Below are positions 1 to 12,300 of a stretch of 64,000 bases of DNA, piece by piece. The position numbers were made by a program, and so were the translations under genes. Origin of the DNA: Fragum whitleyi (taxonomy: Eukaryota; Mollusca; Bivalvia; Cardiida; Cardiidae); assembly GCA_948146395.1 (NCBI GenBank), contig OX411549.1, positions 32,324,693 to 32,388,692 on the forward strand, written 5' to 3'. Each line of letters starts with the position of its first letter. Position 1 is the first letter of the stretch. The notes below the pieces were generated by a model. It had not been told where the DNA came from, did not search any database, and worked only from the letters and a program-made list of their open reading frames with translations.

Positions 1-273
1 GAGAATGAAAAAAGTTTTATAATCTCTGACCAAGGTGTTGATCTAAAAAAGAAGATATCCCCTTGTATCTTTAGTTCTGATTATGTGTGGTTGTTTTAAT
101 TAGACATACATACATTGGTCAAATTTTATTTGAAAGATGGCCGAGCTGGGCTTTTAATACAGGATATGGCCAAACACATTACAGGCTGCACTAAACGAGC
201 TCAACAGATAGTTTCATAAAAGGTTAAAGTATTCAACCTTGATTAAATTGTATCTGTTCTTTTCTATCAACAG

Positions 274-322
274 CACTCAGCAATGAAGTGTACAGAAAGC
301 CACAAGATCAAGACACATCAAG
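274..322 (+). CDS. OFD1: OFD1 exon a (first exon seen)
   Basis: The acceptor is tctatcaacag and the donor AAG|gtttgt. Only the frame starting at 276 is open and useful, reading LSNEVYRKPQDQDTS. The other joining options either hit a stop or break phase. The last two bases (AG) combine with the first base of the next exon to give Arg. The donor is weaker than the others. Confidence 0.7.
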
Positions 323-3300
323 GTTTGTTACACACTTTTACACAACAAAATGATAGTAAATCTTGGTTGTAACGAAAATCAGGGAATAGAATAAAACTAA
401 TGTGTATAGGTACAAACGTCTTGTTATGACCAGTTGTGTGCATTTTGAAGATTCAATTCCAATATCATATGAATTATACACCTGGAACCACTTAAATTCT
501 AAATTCAAATTACTGGACTTTCAGAACAGTCAGTTTTTTTATTTGCATTTCTTATCTGTATGAGTTTTGAAAATACATATTGAGGGGTAAGTGCAAGACT
601 GTTGTAAGTGCCTATATATTCATAGGCACTTTCAATAGTGTTTCACTGACACCTCAATATAGAGTCATTGTGTGAAAGGTTTAAATCTTTTGACTTACAG
701 ACAGATGCATTCAGTAGGTGAAAGGTCCTTATGCTTCTTTTTGCATAGTATTGCTGTACACAAAGTTTGGGCATACAGTATAGACTAAGATCAGCCTTCA
801 CAGAAGTGAAGTCTGATCTTAGTCTACACTGCCTGCCTTCTACATGATAATCGTTGGAAAAAAACAAGCCAGACCGTTTGAAATGATCCAAAATTTGGCA
901 ATTTGTTTGAAACTAAACAAAAATTTAGCAGGATTAGGGTTAAATGTTTTGTCTTACAGACTGGTATCATTCAGTGGATCTCACAGATCTAGAGGTAGAG
1001 ATACCCATCTAGCTGACAATGACAGTGACCTTGACCTTTCTATTGGAGCTCAGAGGAAAGGTCGTAAGAGTAAGAATGCATCGAGAATGAGAGTTGATAG
1101 AGATGATGTATACAACGATGTGGATCTGGATGACCTTAGTGCACCGAAAGTATCGACTGACTTTACCACAGATGGTGATGAGTCATCAAATCAATCGGCT
1201 GATATTATAGCGGAGACTAAATATAGACTTAAATCTCTGGAGAAAGAAGCAACAGTAAGTTTTTGTTAGCTCTGCTAGTTTAAAGTTTTGAAAACTGGAA
1301 TTTTTCAAATATCTTAGCATAATCCATCCCCACACAATTCAATTTTGAATCCCCAGCTTGGAAAAAAGTGCTTAAGAGATGAAGAAATTATTTGTTGATT
1401 TCATTGAGGTATGAAACTAAAAACCTAATCACACTGTATGAATACACAAAGCGGATTCATGAAGGAGTGTGATAAGGTTTTTAGTTTCATACCTGTGTGA
1501 AATCAACAAATTTTATCTTCATCTCTTATTATTTAATACCATTAAGTAAAAAATGTAAAGATATGTTGACAATGAAGCAGTTTTTCTATGGGACTACTCT
1601 TTGCAGAAGCTTTAAAAGTAGCTGTGTAATCAAAATTAATTTCATTCAGAAATGAAAACAATAATTCACTAAATCAGAATGCAAGAAATATGATGGATCC
1701 ACTAGAATTAAATTATTATGGAATTGAGAGAGTTTCTACACTGACTCTCTTTCTCACATAATGAACCCATCTTAATCCTTTTCATGCTATTCACAGCAAA
1801 TTTCTACTGTACACAAAGCCTTGGCAGACAGTTTGGACTAAGATCAGTCTGCAAAGATGTGCAGTCTGATCTCAACCAACACTTTCTGCTTTCTCTACTA
1901 AGTTATTGTGGAAAAACCTGAGCCAGACAGATTGAAATTTTGCAAGGCAAAATGAGCCTTTGTGTGACATTTCCAACAATTTCAAATGTGGGCAAAGCAA
2001 AATTCTGGCCAGCCTGTGTAGCCGCACAGTCTGACCAGAGTTTTTTTCTATGCGATATATAGATAGATCTTAATCCATCTTCATGTGGTCAGCATATATC
2101 ATAATTGCATCATGTTGTTGTCAATGCTGCCCAATGGTTTAGCCTTAGGCATATGTGATATTGTTGGAAATGTCACACAAAGGCTTAAATTTAATCCAGC
2201 AGGATAAGGGTTAAATGCTAGACCCATATAGATACTAGAATACATTTAATGTCATTCTAATGTTATCATTTCAGAATTTAGAGAGAGCATATATAGATTT
2301 CCATTATCAGATAACCAACCCATCATCACTACCAGACCCTACTAGACATTCTTTTAGAAAATCACAAGATAAAGAACAAGGTAATTGAAACAAACTTTAT
2401 TAACATTAATAATATCTTCAGCTTGGCTGTTTTTGGAGAAAACTCCAGGTATTGTGATCACCTTGCCATTGTTCTTATCAGTGTTGGCGTTTGTAGTGGC
2501 ATCTATAACAATTAAAAACAAGGCTTTGCTAGTTATATATATATATACATTAAGATGGGACACTTTGCTTACATTTACAGGAAGTAAAGGTCGCAGGGTT
2601 GCCTCCCCCAATGCCAGCCCTATAGCAGTCAGACCCATGTCCTCAACACCGTATCAGAAAACACAGAAAATACATGGAGGATCTACGGCTGAGGCAGATC
2701 TTAGTACAGGTAAATAATGGAATAGTGTAAGGAAATAGTGCTTTTGGAAATATTACCCCACCCACTATTTTAGCCTTGCCAGGATTCCTGGCATTAGTTA
2801 CTGTATTGCTGAACTGCCCAGTTTACATTGAAATGTGTTTGTTTGGGTTTGTGAAGTATTTAAGGACTATTTCAATGTCGAAACTGGTCTGTTTGCAGCA
2901 GTTAGGTAGAGAAATCTGCTTATTTTAACATTTGTCGTCTGATTGTTTACAAGACTGCAGTGATTATCTCCCTTGACTACAAACTATTTATTCCTCCATT
3001 ATTTAATCTAACTCTGTAACGAAGCCCTTATATTGTCAATAACACTACATTATGTTTGTTGTTTGCCCATACAGCATTAACTTTAGGGAATTATTTGTGT
3101 TTAACAAGTTATTGAATTCCTGGCAATGACCTTAAGTTTGGAAGGAGGGAACCTTTGAATTCCTAGCCACTTCAGATTTTCAAATGTCAAATTCTAGCTT
3201 TTCTGAGAAATCTATTTATAATGTAAGGTATCAATGTTTAGGTCTTGGTGTGCTCTATCTATTTATGTGCACCACTAATTCATATTGTTTATTTGTATGT

Positions 3301-6300
3301 AGCATTTGCATCTGAAAGGATTTGCTCCTGGCAACATGGCTGCAGTTGCCAGGAATTGTCATTTTTACCTGACAGGATTCCTGTCAGCCAGGAACGTTTT
3401 GATTGGCTAAGTGAGACCTGCCACTGCCTCTGATTGGTTTGTAAGGTTGTCTCTATGGTGATCAAAAGCTTATAAATAGGGGTAAATCCTGGCAGATGAT
3501 GAGTTTTAGTATCAGATTCACTCATGACACATGTCTTTATTATGATGTAACAAGGGCCTCAAATGGCTATTCATTCATTAAATATCATCATCATCAAGCT
3601 GAATTGTCCTTTCATACAGTCCTTATTCTAATAGACCAGGAAAGCCTTATTTGAAGGAAATATTGGGACCTTAGAAGCTCGGATATGGGCAACATTTTGT
3701 TTACAATAGTAACACTTTTAAAGTAAAGGTCACAGGGTTACCTCCCCAAATGCCAGCCCTATAGCATTCAGACCTATGTCCTCAACACCTATGTATATAA
3801 CATGTACCTAGTGTTTTGTATGAAAAAAATATCTAACGAGGTTATGGGAATTGAAAATTGTCAAGGCTCTGCCGAGACAATTATCTATTCCCACAACCAA
3901 GTTAGATATCTTTCATACATTACACTGAGTACATATTATTTTTATCCTTTAACCTGTATTTGCCTTGGTTTTGTCGATGTTTCTAACAGAAATGCAAGTT
4001 TTTAAAAAAAATGCATTATTTCATTGATCTATATATATACATATGATATAAAAAAAAAAGAAGAAAAATATGGATATAATCACATGAATATTTGAATACT
4101 TAAAAGATAAAGTGTACTAGAAAGTTACTTGAAACTTAATATACTACTCAAAGTTTGCTAAGCACCAAACTTTTTCGCTGTCCTACAGGAGCTGATTTTA
4201 AAAAAACAAAAACATTTGTGTTTGTGTTTAAAATTGTGCAATAAAGTATTTACAAGATATCTTATGTATACATTACCAAACTTGACACGCAATTTTCTCG
4301 CAAGACTCTTGAAAAATGAGGAATCCCTGTATCTTGCCCGTCCTTTCTCATTTTCTACATGTACAGGTTTCCTTAGTAACTGTTTTTCAGCACTTTATTG
4401 ACTGTTAAGTTGTCACTCCAGGAGCTCGGCCAGATCCATAGAGAAGAATGGTCTGATATTCCCCAAAGAGTAATCCAGAACTTGATCAGGAGTATGCAGA
4501 TGCCCTGTCAGGCTGTTATTGACAGTGCCTGCTCTCAATTATTTGTTATGAACGAAATGTAATTGAAAGAACACCTTTTTTTGTCAAATTCGATTTGATC
4601 AAGTGCCCAGCAGCTGAACTTTGGCCCATAAATCATGTGCTTTTGTTTTCATTGTGATTTTTGTCTGTTTACAGATAGTCTACAAGAACTTAAAGGTTCT
4701 GGATCCTATCATAAAAAGAAGCCATCTGGTCAGGACCCGGTGCCAAAGTTTAGTCTTTCTGACATGTCTGATGACGATGATAAAATGAAAGAGTAAGTCA
4801 GAAATACTTTAGTTAAACATTGTGACTCTGTCTAGTACAATTTAGTAGATTTATGCGACAGAAAATAATGTGAAAAAAGAAGAAATTGCTTGTAACAAGC
4901 AATTTCTCCTTGTACCACAATATGTTTCCATCACATAGGATGTTATTATTTCAAATTGGATCCACTTTTCACTTTTGTCTGCGAATTTTCTAAATTAAGA
5001 CTAGTTTGAAATTTAAAAAAAACATAACAGAGAGAAATAGTTGAAAGAAAATGTCAACAAGCATTTGGATCTGCTGTAAATTCGAAGGTCATCTGTCAAG
5101 GTCAAAAGTCAAATTTCTGAAAAATTGATGCCACTGGGTCACCAGAATTGAACAGCCTTCAATTGATGGTTTATTTGTTTGCATTTAGTTTAACACCACT
5201 TTCAACATTTTTCAGTCTTATTGCACCTAATCATTGATTCCAGAGGTGCATTTTTCATATCTCGCACAATTCAGTTGAAAATTTACGACGCAGCCCAAGA
5301 TATCCTGATTAAAAATCATAAGAAATCTTGAAATTCTTAATCCTAAAAAACACAACTCTGGTATTTTTTAGGGATGGTAATGACTTCCAATTTTACTAAT
5401 CGATTACTCGTTCACCTTTCCGATCGAGTACTCGAGTACTCGAAAAGAATTGGGGACATTCATTTATTCTGTGTCTTAAAAAGTAAACATATACGGTATT
5501 TGCTGCATATTTCCGGTCGAAGGGGCAGTTAAAAATACCATATGATTGCTAATTTATTTTAAGAAACGAAAACTTGTAAAGTGCATGCTTAGATAGTATC
5601 ATTTCTCGGTAATTTTTTCAGTGTGTGTGTATTTCCTTTTATTTATCATCGCTACCGTAGCACATGCCCATATGAGCGACGCCCCCAAAAGACGGTTAGT
5701 TGTTACGGGGGATAGTGCAAGGATACATGACGAAACTACTGCTGAGATCCTTCATGGTTCTTTAACGTGCACGTTGTAAAGCACCGTCTCACGGGGCCTC
5801 GGTTTAACGTCTCATCCGAAAGACAATTAGTTTTGTCAGTGTACCAGCCCGGGAATCGAACCCACGCAGTCGAACTTCAATGGTTTTGAAGTCCAGTGCT
5901 CTACCAACTGAGCTAATCGGGCTGGTTATATTTCAAGGCGATATTTATCGGTTTTATATATAACTTTCGGTTGAGAAAGACCAAGTAACTGCAACATCGA
6001 TAAGATTTGATACAAGGTTTTGGAACGACGCTGCCACATTCCGTTGATCGTTAGATCCAAGAAAATCGCACTGTCCCTGATAAGACTACCAAAATTCGAA
6101 GGTGCGAAAAGTTACAAAATGACTTGTATTGTTTGACAGCAAGAACATTGACAGTTGACACTTGATTGCAAATTCGGAAAAATATCGATGGATAAGACAA
6201 TCGGCAGGCGCCCAGGTGTTGCATACCTTATCTTTAGCTGCACAGCATTTTATATGAAAGATCGATATTTTGAGAAAATATGAAAAAAATGAGATTGGAA

Positions 6301-9300
6301 ATGAATTAGCTATTATTTCATTTTTTTACCGATTAATCGATTAGTGTAATTGGTAATCGATAATCGGACGTTCGATCGAGTACTCGATTAATCGAATACT
6401 CGTTCCCATCCCTAGTATTTTTCTTACCAGTACTACCATTACATTCTTTTCAAGCCAACAGCCACTCATCCCACATAGGTTTATGACAAGCCACCCATTA
6501 GTGAAAATAAATGTTGAAAAGGAATTGAGCTACACCAGGGATGAACACCAGACCACATCATTAGGGTCTGACATAATACCAACTATGCCATGAAAGTAGA
6601 TCCATCATATGAACTATCTCTTAAAACAGAGGAACAGATAAGTGGGGGTAAAACCTGTCTAAAATCTTTATTTCTCAACAAAACCTTATGTTGTTGGTAC
6701 TCGTTTGAATCGTCTTGACAAGATGATTCCAATGAGTACTATCAACATTGGTTTTGTTCTAATATGATTGAAATACATTGATCTAAAATCCAAAATACCC
6801 CCTATCTATCTGTAGCTCTGTTAAAAGGAAGAAGCGTTTGAACAGACTTTAGAAATATCAATCAAATTACTAATTGAACTAGAAAAATTTTTATTTGTAA
6901 AATTGATATTTCAGGGGTGAAAGAGTAGAACGTCCAAGACCTATAACAGTAGATGATCTAGAGGCGAGACCTGGATCACCCAGTATTATGGTTGTGCAGG
7001 CTGATCCTTCTAGTGAGGCTGTATCTACTTCACCAAAAGAATCTCGTAAGATGGATATTATTTTCAGTATCAGAATAATTATAAAATGTACCGTTCAGAA
7101 ATGATGTTATGGAATTAAAAGTGGAGCTATTAACATCACCTTGACCAGGGGTGTGGAATTCCCATGCCCGACTTGTCTGACTCGGGCTTTTGTACTTGAG
7201 GACAAGTAATTTTTTCTAAGCCACTTGTCCAAGGACAAGTAAATACCAGGGCAATCTTGGAATGTTACTTAAAAGAATTAAGAGAGAAATCATTATAATA
7301 TCCATATCACAGGGTGGAAAACATTGTTTTAAATGAAGAAAATGCTGGATTCCAGCATTTGCTTCATCTAAAGGCAATGTTTTTTTTCAAATTTTTCTAT
7401 TTACGCTTTAGTGGACAAGCTCATTTTGATCCTGGACGAGTAGAAAATCTGATTTTACTTGTCCAGGGACAAGTGGAGAAAACTCGTATTTCCACACCCC
7501 TACCTTGACATTGTTGGTGTTGTTGTTGGTGTTACTGTTAGAATTGACTTGACCAACTTTAACCTTGATCATAAATTCATTATTTGTGAAGATTTGACTT
7601 GAAACTTGGCATGTCTAGTTACTATCACAAGAGCAACCCTGACCATGAAGGAGCATATCTATGAGCATTTTTGTAACAATTATCTCCCTTTTTGGACTTT
7701 TTTACCAATTAAGTACCTGCATCCAAGCGTTATCACCTGCAGTTGATGCTCTTATTTAATCTTTACCTACAATTCTGGGACTATCAGTCCCTGTGAATTT
7801 AAACTTGAGAAAATAGTTTGGAAAAGAAGAAATTGCTTGCAACAAGTAATTGGAAAAACTGCGTGTAACAAGCTATTTCTTCTGTTTTCATGATATTTTC
7901 TACCACAAAGGGTGGTTTCTTTTCAAACCTCACCTACTTTTCAAGCTAGTTTCCCTTGACTACCAGAATCTTTCTAACTTCTATGAAATCTATTACATTT
8001 AAGTTAGATTCTAGCCATCATTTAATGAAAAAAAAATACTTGAATTTATATAACATATTTAAGCCTTGTCATATGTGTTTTGTATTGGGGCATTTGGCCA
8101 TGCTAGATTAATGATTATCTGATTCTTCAGACAATAATTGACATATTAATGGCTCAGTGCAAAACAGTTGTAATTTCCTCTAAGCATCTAGGCAGTTACT
8201 AGTGTTTTACATCAAAACTACTGTTCCTATCATCAATTTTTCTGTTTATTTTTCCAGTATCATCTAAGCAGCCAGACCCACAACCTGTCGTATCACAACC
8301 ACTGCCCGATATAAGAGCCCCTTCTAAATTACCTCCCCTGTCTTCAGATTCTGCCTGGAAGACACCATCGTTAGACACAGCATGGAAATCAGGTAGGGAA
8401 TTGAAAGGCAGAAGTATCGAGAAGGGAGCCGAACTACAATTTAAACCTTTTATCTTTGTTGCGCAACTAGAATATCATAACTACTGATTTCATAAGTTAA
8501 AGTTGTACCCCCAAAACTATGTTTGGGGTATATAGGAGTCAGCTTGTGGGTCAGTCTGTTGGTCGTTGGTCTGTTTGTCCGTCTTAACCCTTGTCATGCT
8601 GAACCCGAAATATTCCTGCTTTGGCAGGAGCTATAGACAAACATCAGCCTGCACATATGTGCAGTCTGATGTTAGTCTACACCACCTGTTTCTCACTTTC
8701 AAACCAGAATTGTCAATAGATTTATTTTTTCAAATAAAAATTGACCTTCAGTTGGTACTTTCAGTGCTTTTTGCCCTTTGATTTTGATGACAATTTTTAG
8801 CCAAAATTTATTCAGCATGACAAGGGTTGAGCTTGTTCATGTACCCTCAATTTCTCAGCAACTAATGGGCAGATTTCATTCAGTTTTAAGGAGTGATGCG
8901 CAAGTGATGTTTTGGTTAAGATCCATTGACTTTTGACAGAGCTATGGCTTTTCATTATTGACAAGCACTTGTAGGGGGGTATAAGTCCGCTATGCGATAG
9001 TCTATTAATGAAATTTAGTGTCTCACCAATGTTATATGAGTGTGTGTGACATTTCCACCAATTTCAGAATGCATTATGTGAAGACTGATCAGCCTGTGTA
9101 GTTGCACAGTCTGATCAGACTCATCTTCACTACACACAATAGATAATTATGGACATAACTTCTCTGTTCACAAACAAAGAATATGTAACCCTTCAAAGGA
9201 AAAGGGACCATATATTATACTGCATTTGAAAAGATCAAAATAATGAAATAAGTGGATAATAGGTAAAGGTAACTTGGTATTTCCTTCTTATCTTTATAAG

Positions 9301-12300
9301 AGATTAATATGAATTTAAACCTAAAATGAAGATATGAAAAAACAGTTACATGTAATTTTCATAGATTTACAATTTGCAGCAATAACAGGAATGCAAGAAT
9401 AAAAAAAATAAATGGTGAAAATGCCCCGCTATCAAAAATGAATTAGGGGTCAAAGTAAGATATTTTGATATTTTTTGAGGGAAAAAAAATGTTTTAAGGG
9501 TCAAACACAAGCTCTGCTTCTCTGTTTATAGAAGAGCAAAAGAAGAAAGAGGAGGAAGAAGAGACTCGGATATGGGAGGAAAAACAAAGACAGAAGGAAG
9601 AAGAGAGAAGGAGACTAGCTGAAGAGGCGTTTGAGAGAGAGCAGCGTGAATTGGAGAAACTTCAGCAGTCTGATTTACAACCAACACAACAGGTCTGTCT
9701 GTCTGTCTGTTGAAAAACAATATTTTGAAAATAAAATTTCTATAATTTGAAGAAATATCTAACATATATCATGGGTGCATTTCCCAAGCCGCATAACTAC
9801 AGCTTAAATCAAGCTGTAGTTAAGAGGTTTTAGAATTATGGCGACAATATAGGGCTTACCTTCGGTTTATAGGTAGTAAATGTCATCATACTTGTACTTA
9901 TGCTGGAGGTCAAGGTAATCTTACTGCTTGAAAAATTTTAGCTTGGCCATGTCTCGGTAATTATCAAAAAATTACCTTGCAACTTGACTTGTATGCTATC
10001 TTTCATCAAAGCATTGCTGCATATACTGCAGAGATAACTATGAAAATAATTTTGCAAGACAAGTTGAGGGGGATAGCTATCATCGTAAGAATTATGCCCA
10101 TTATTAGCTAGACTATTTGTAGAAAAGGATTGGCTATTCCAGTCATCTGGGCAACAGCGTTATGCTTTGGCTAAAGTTTTACAAGAACTGTTGTATATCT
10201 CTGTTTTTAGCTCGACTATTCGAAGAATAGGGGGGCTATTCCAGTCACCCGGGCGTCAGCGTCGGTGTAATGCTTTGGTTAAGTGCAAGTGTTTAAAATC
10301 TCTGTTTCTATTAAAGCTATTGCTTTGAAACTTTGCACATGCTTCTGTGACCATAATATCAGCATCTAGACAAAGATTCATTACTCTGATATTGAATTTA
10401 GAGGAATTTTAACCCTTTTTGGACTTAGAAATCTTGGTTAAGTTTTTTTCGTGCATATGTTGTATATCAGTTATAGCTCTATTTCTACCTAGGCTTTTGC
10501 TTGGAAACTCTACACATGCTTCTGTGACCATAATATCAGCCTCTTGACAAAGACTTGTTACTCTGATACATGCTAATGTTGTATTTCTGTAATATCTCTA
10601 TTTCTACTATAGCTGTTGCTTGGAAACTTTACACATGCTTCTTGACCATAATATTAGCCCACAGAAAAAGATTCATTATTCTGATATTTAATTTAGTGGA
10701 ATTTTAACCCTTTTCGGCCTTAAAAATCTTGGTTATGTTTTTATGTGCAACTGTTTTATGTGAGTTGTATCTCTTTTCCTACTAAAGCTTTTGCTTTGAA
10801 ACTCTGCACATGCTTCTGTGACCATTATATCAGCCTCTAGACAAAGATTCTTTTCTCTTGACTTTCATTTTATCCAATTTCCAATGTCGATATTGATTTG
10901 CTGTTACTATCCAGCACTAGGAAAAGTCGAGCTTCGCTGTCCTCCGACAGCTCTTGTTACTTATGCAAATGCTCTGAAACTTTGTTTATGCTTCTGTTAC
11001 TAAAATATCAAACACTAGACAAAGACTCATTATCCTGATGTGTAATTAAGTGGAATTTGAACCCATTACAGACTTAAAAATCTTGGTTAAATTTTTATGT
11101 GCAATTGTTGGCTATCTGTAATTTATCTGTTTCTATTAGAGCTAGTCTTTTGAAACATTGCACATGCTTCTATGACCATGATATCATTCCCAAGGTAAAT
11201 TTTTATAAGTCTAACAATTAATATAGAGGAATATCAATCATTTTCAGACTTAAAAATCTAAATTAAGCTTTTGCCGAGAAACATCACACTTGCTTCTAAA
11301 TACATCACTAAGATCTACATTAAATGAATGTTGACATTGATTTACTGTTACCATCCAGCATTTGAACAAGTCTAGCTGTGGTGTGTGTGTGTGTGTTGCT
11401 GGGTTTTTTTTGTTTTTTTTTTTTATGCTCCCCGAAGGGAGAGCATATAGCCGCCGCTTTGTCTGTCCTTCCGTCCGTCCGTACATCCGTAATTCCGTCC
11501 GTCCGTCCGTCCCCACCTATTTCTCCATAACCCCTAGGCCAAATTGAATGAAACTTACCATGTGAACTCCCTATGATATAGTGATGATGCATCTGTGACG
11601 GTTTTTGGATTTGAGGCCTCGTCACGGGAAAAGGGGACTTAGGGTAAAAAACAGTTTTTCCCAAATTTCTCCTAGTCTAACAGTCAGAATTAAGTGAAAT
11701 TTCATATTTGAGTAGCAAATCAGATGCCCTTTACTATAAACAATTAGAAATTAACGTAAAAAATATATATCATGGAAAAAGGGGCTTAATGTTTGTTACC
11801 TTTACGTTAGCGCGTAAAATACAGTTATTCTTTCATTTCTCCTAGTTTTATGCTCAGAATTTGATGAAATTTCACATTTGAGTAGCAAATCAGATGGTCT
11901 TTACCCTAAACTATTTGAAATTTGTGTCTAAAACTATGTCATGCAAAAAGGGGTTTTAATGTTTGTTACCTTTATGTTAGCTGTATAAGATAACAGCTTA
12001 TTTGAGTCTTTGAAATCTGACCACAGAGCATATCTTCTAAAGTATAATAGCTATCAACTTGAAACTTTATGGGTGGATAGATCTTATGGAGGAGAAGTGC
12101 AGTGCACAAGAACTACAACTCTTGCTTGCATAATTTTGGAGTTATTGCCCTTTGTTATTTTTGATACTAAGATTATGTCTGGAGCATATCTCCTAAAGTA
12201 TAATAGCTATCAACTTGGAATTTTATGGGTGGATAGATCTCATGGAGGAAAAGTGCTATGCACAAGGACTACAACTCTTGCTTGCATAATTTTGGAGTTA

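Noticed and set aside
174..222. Possible extra OFD1 exon between ACATTACAG and AAAAG|gttaaa
   Set aside because: All three frames contain a stop.
844..959. Upstream part of the open frame ahead of OFD1 exon b, with an ATG at 844
   Set aside because: It is intronic repeat sequence; a good acceptor at 959 and a phase-compatible exon at 274-322 show that the coding exon starts at 960.
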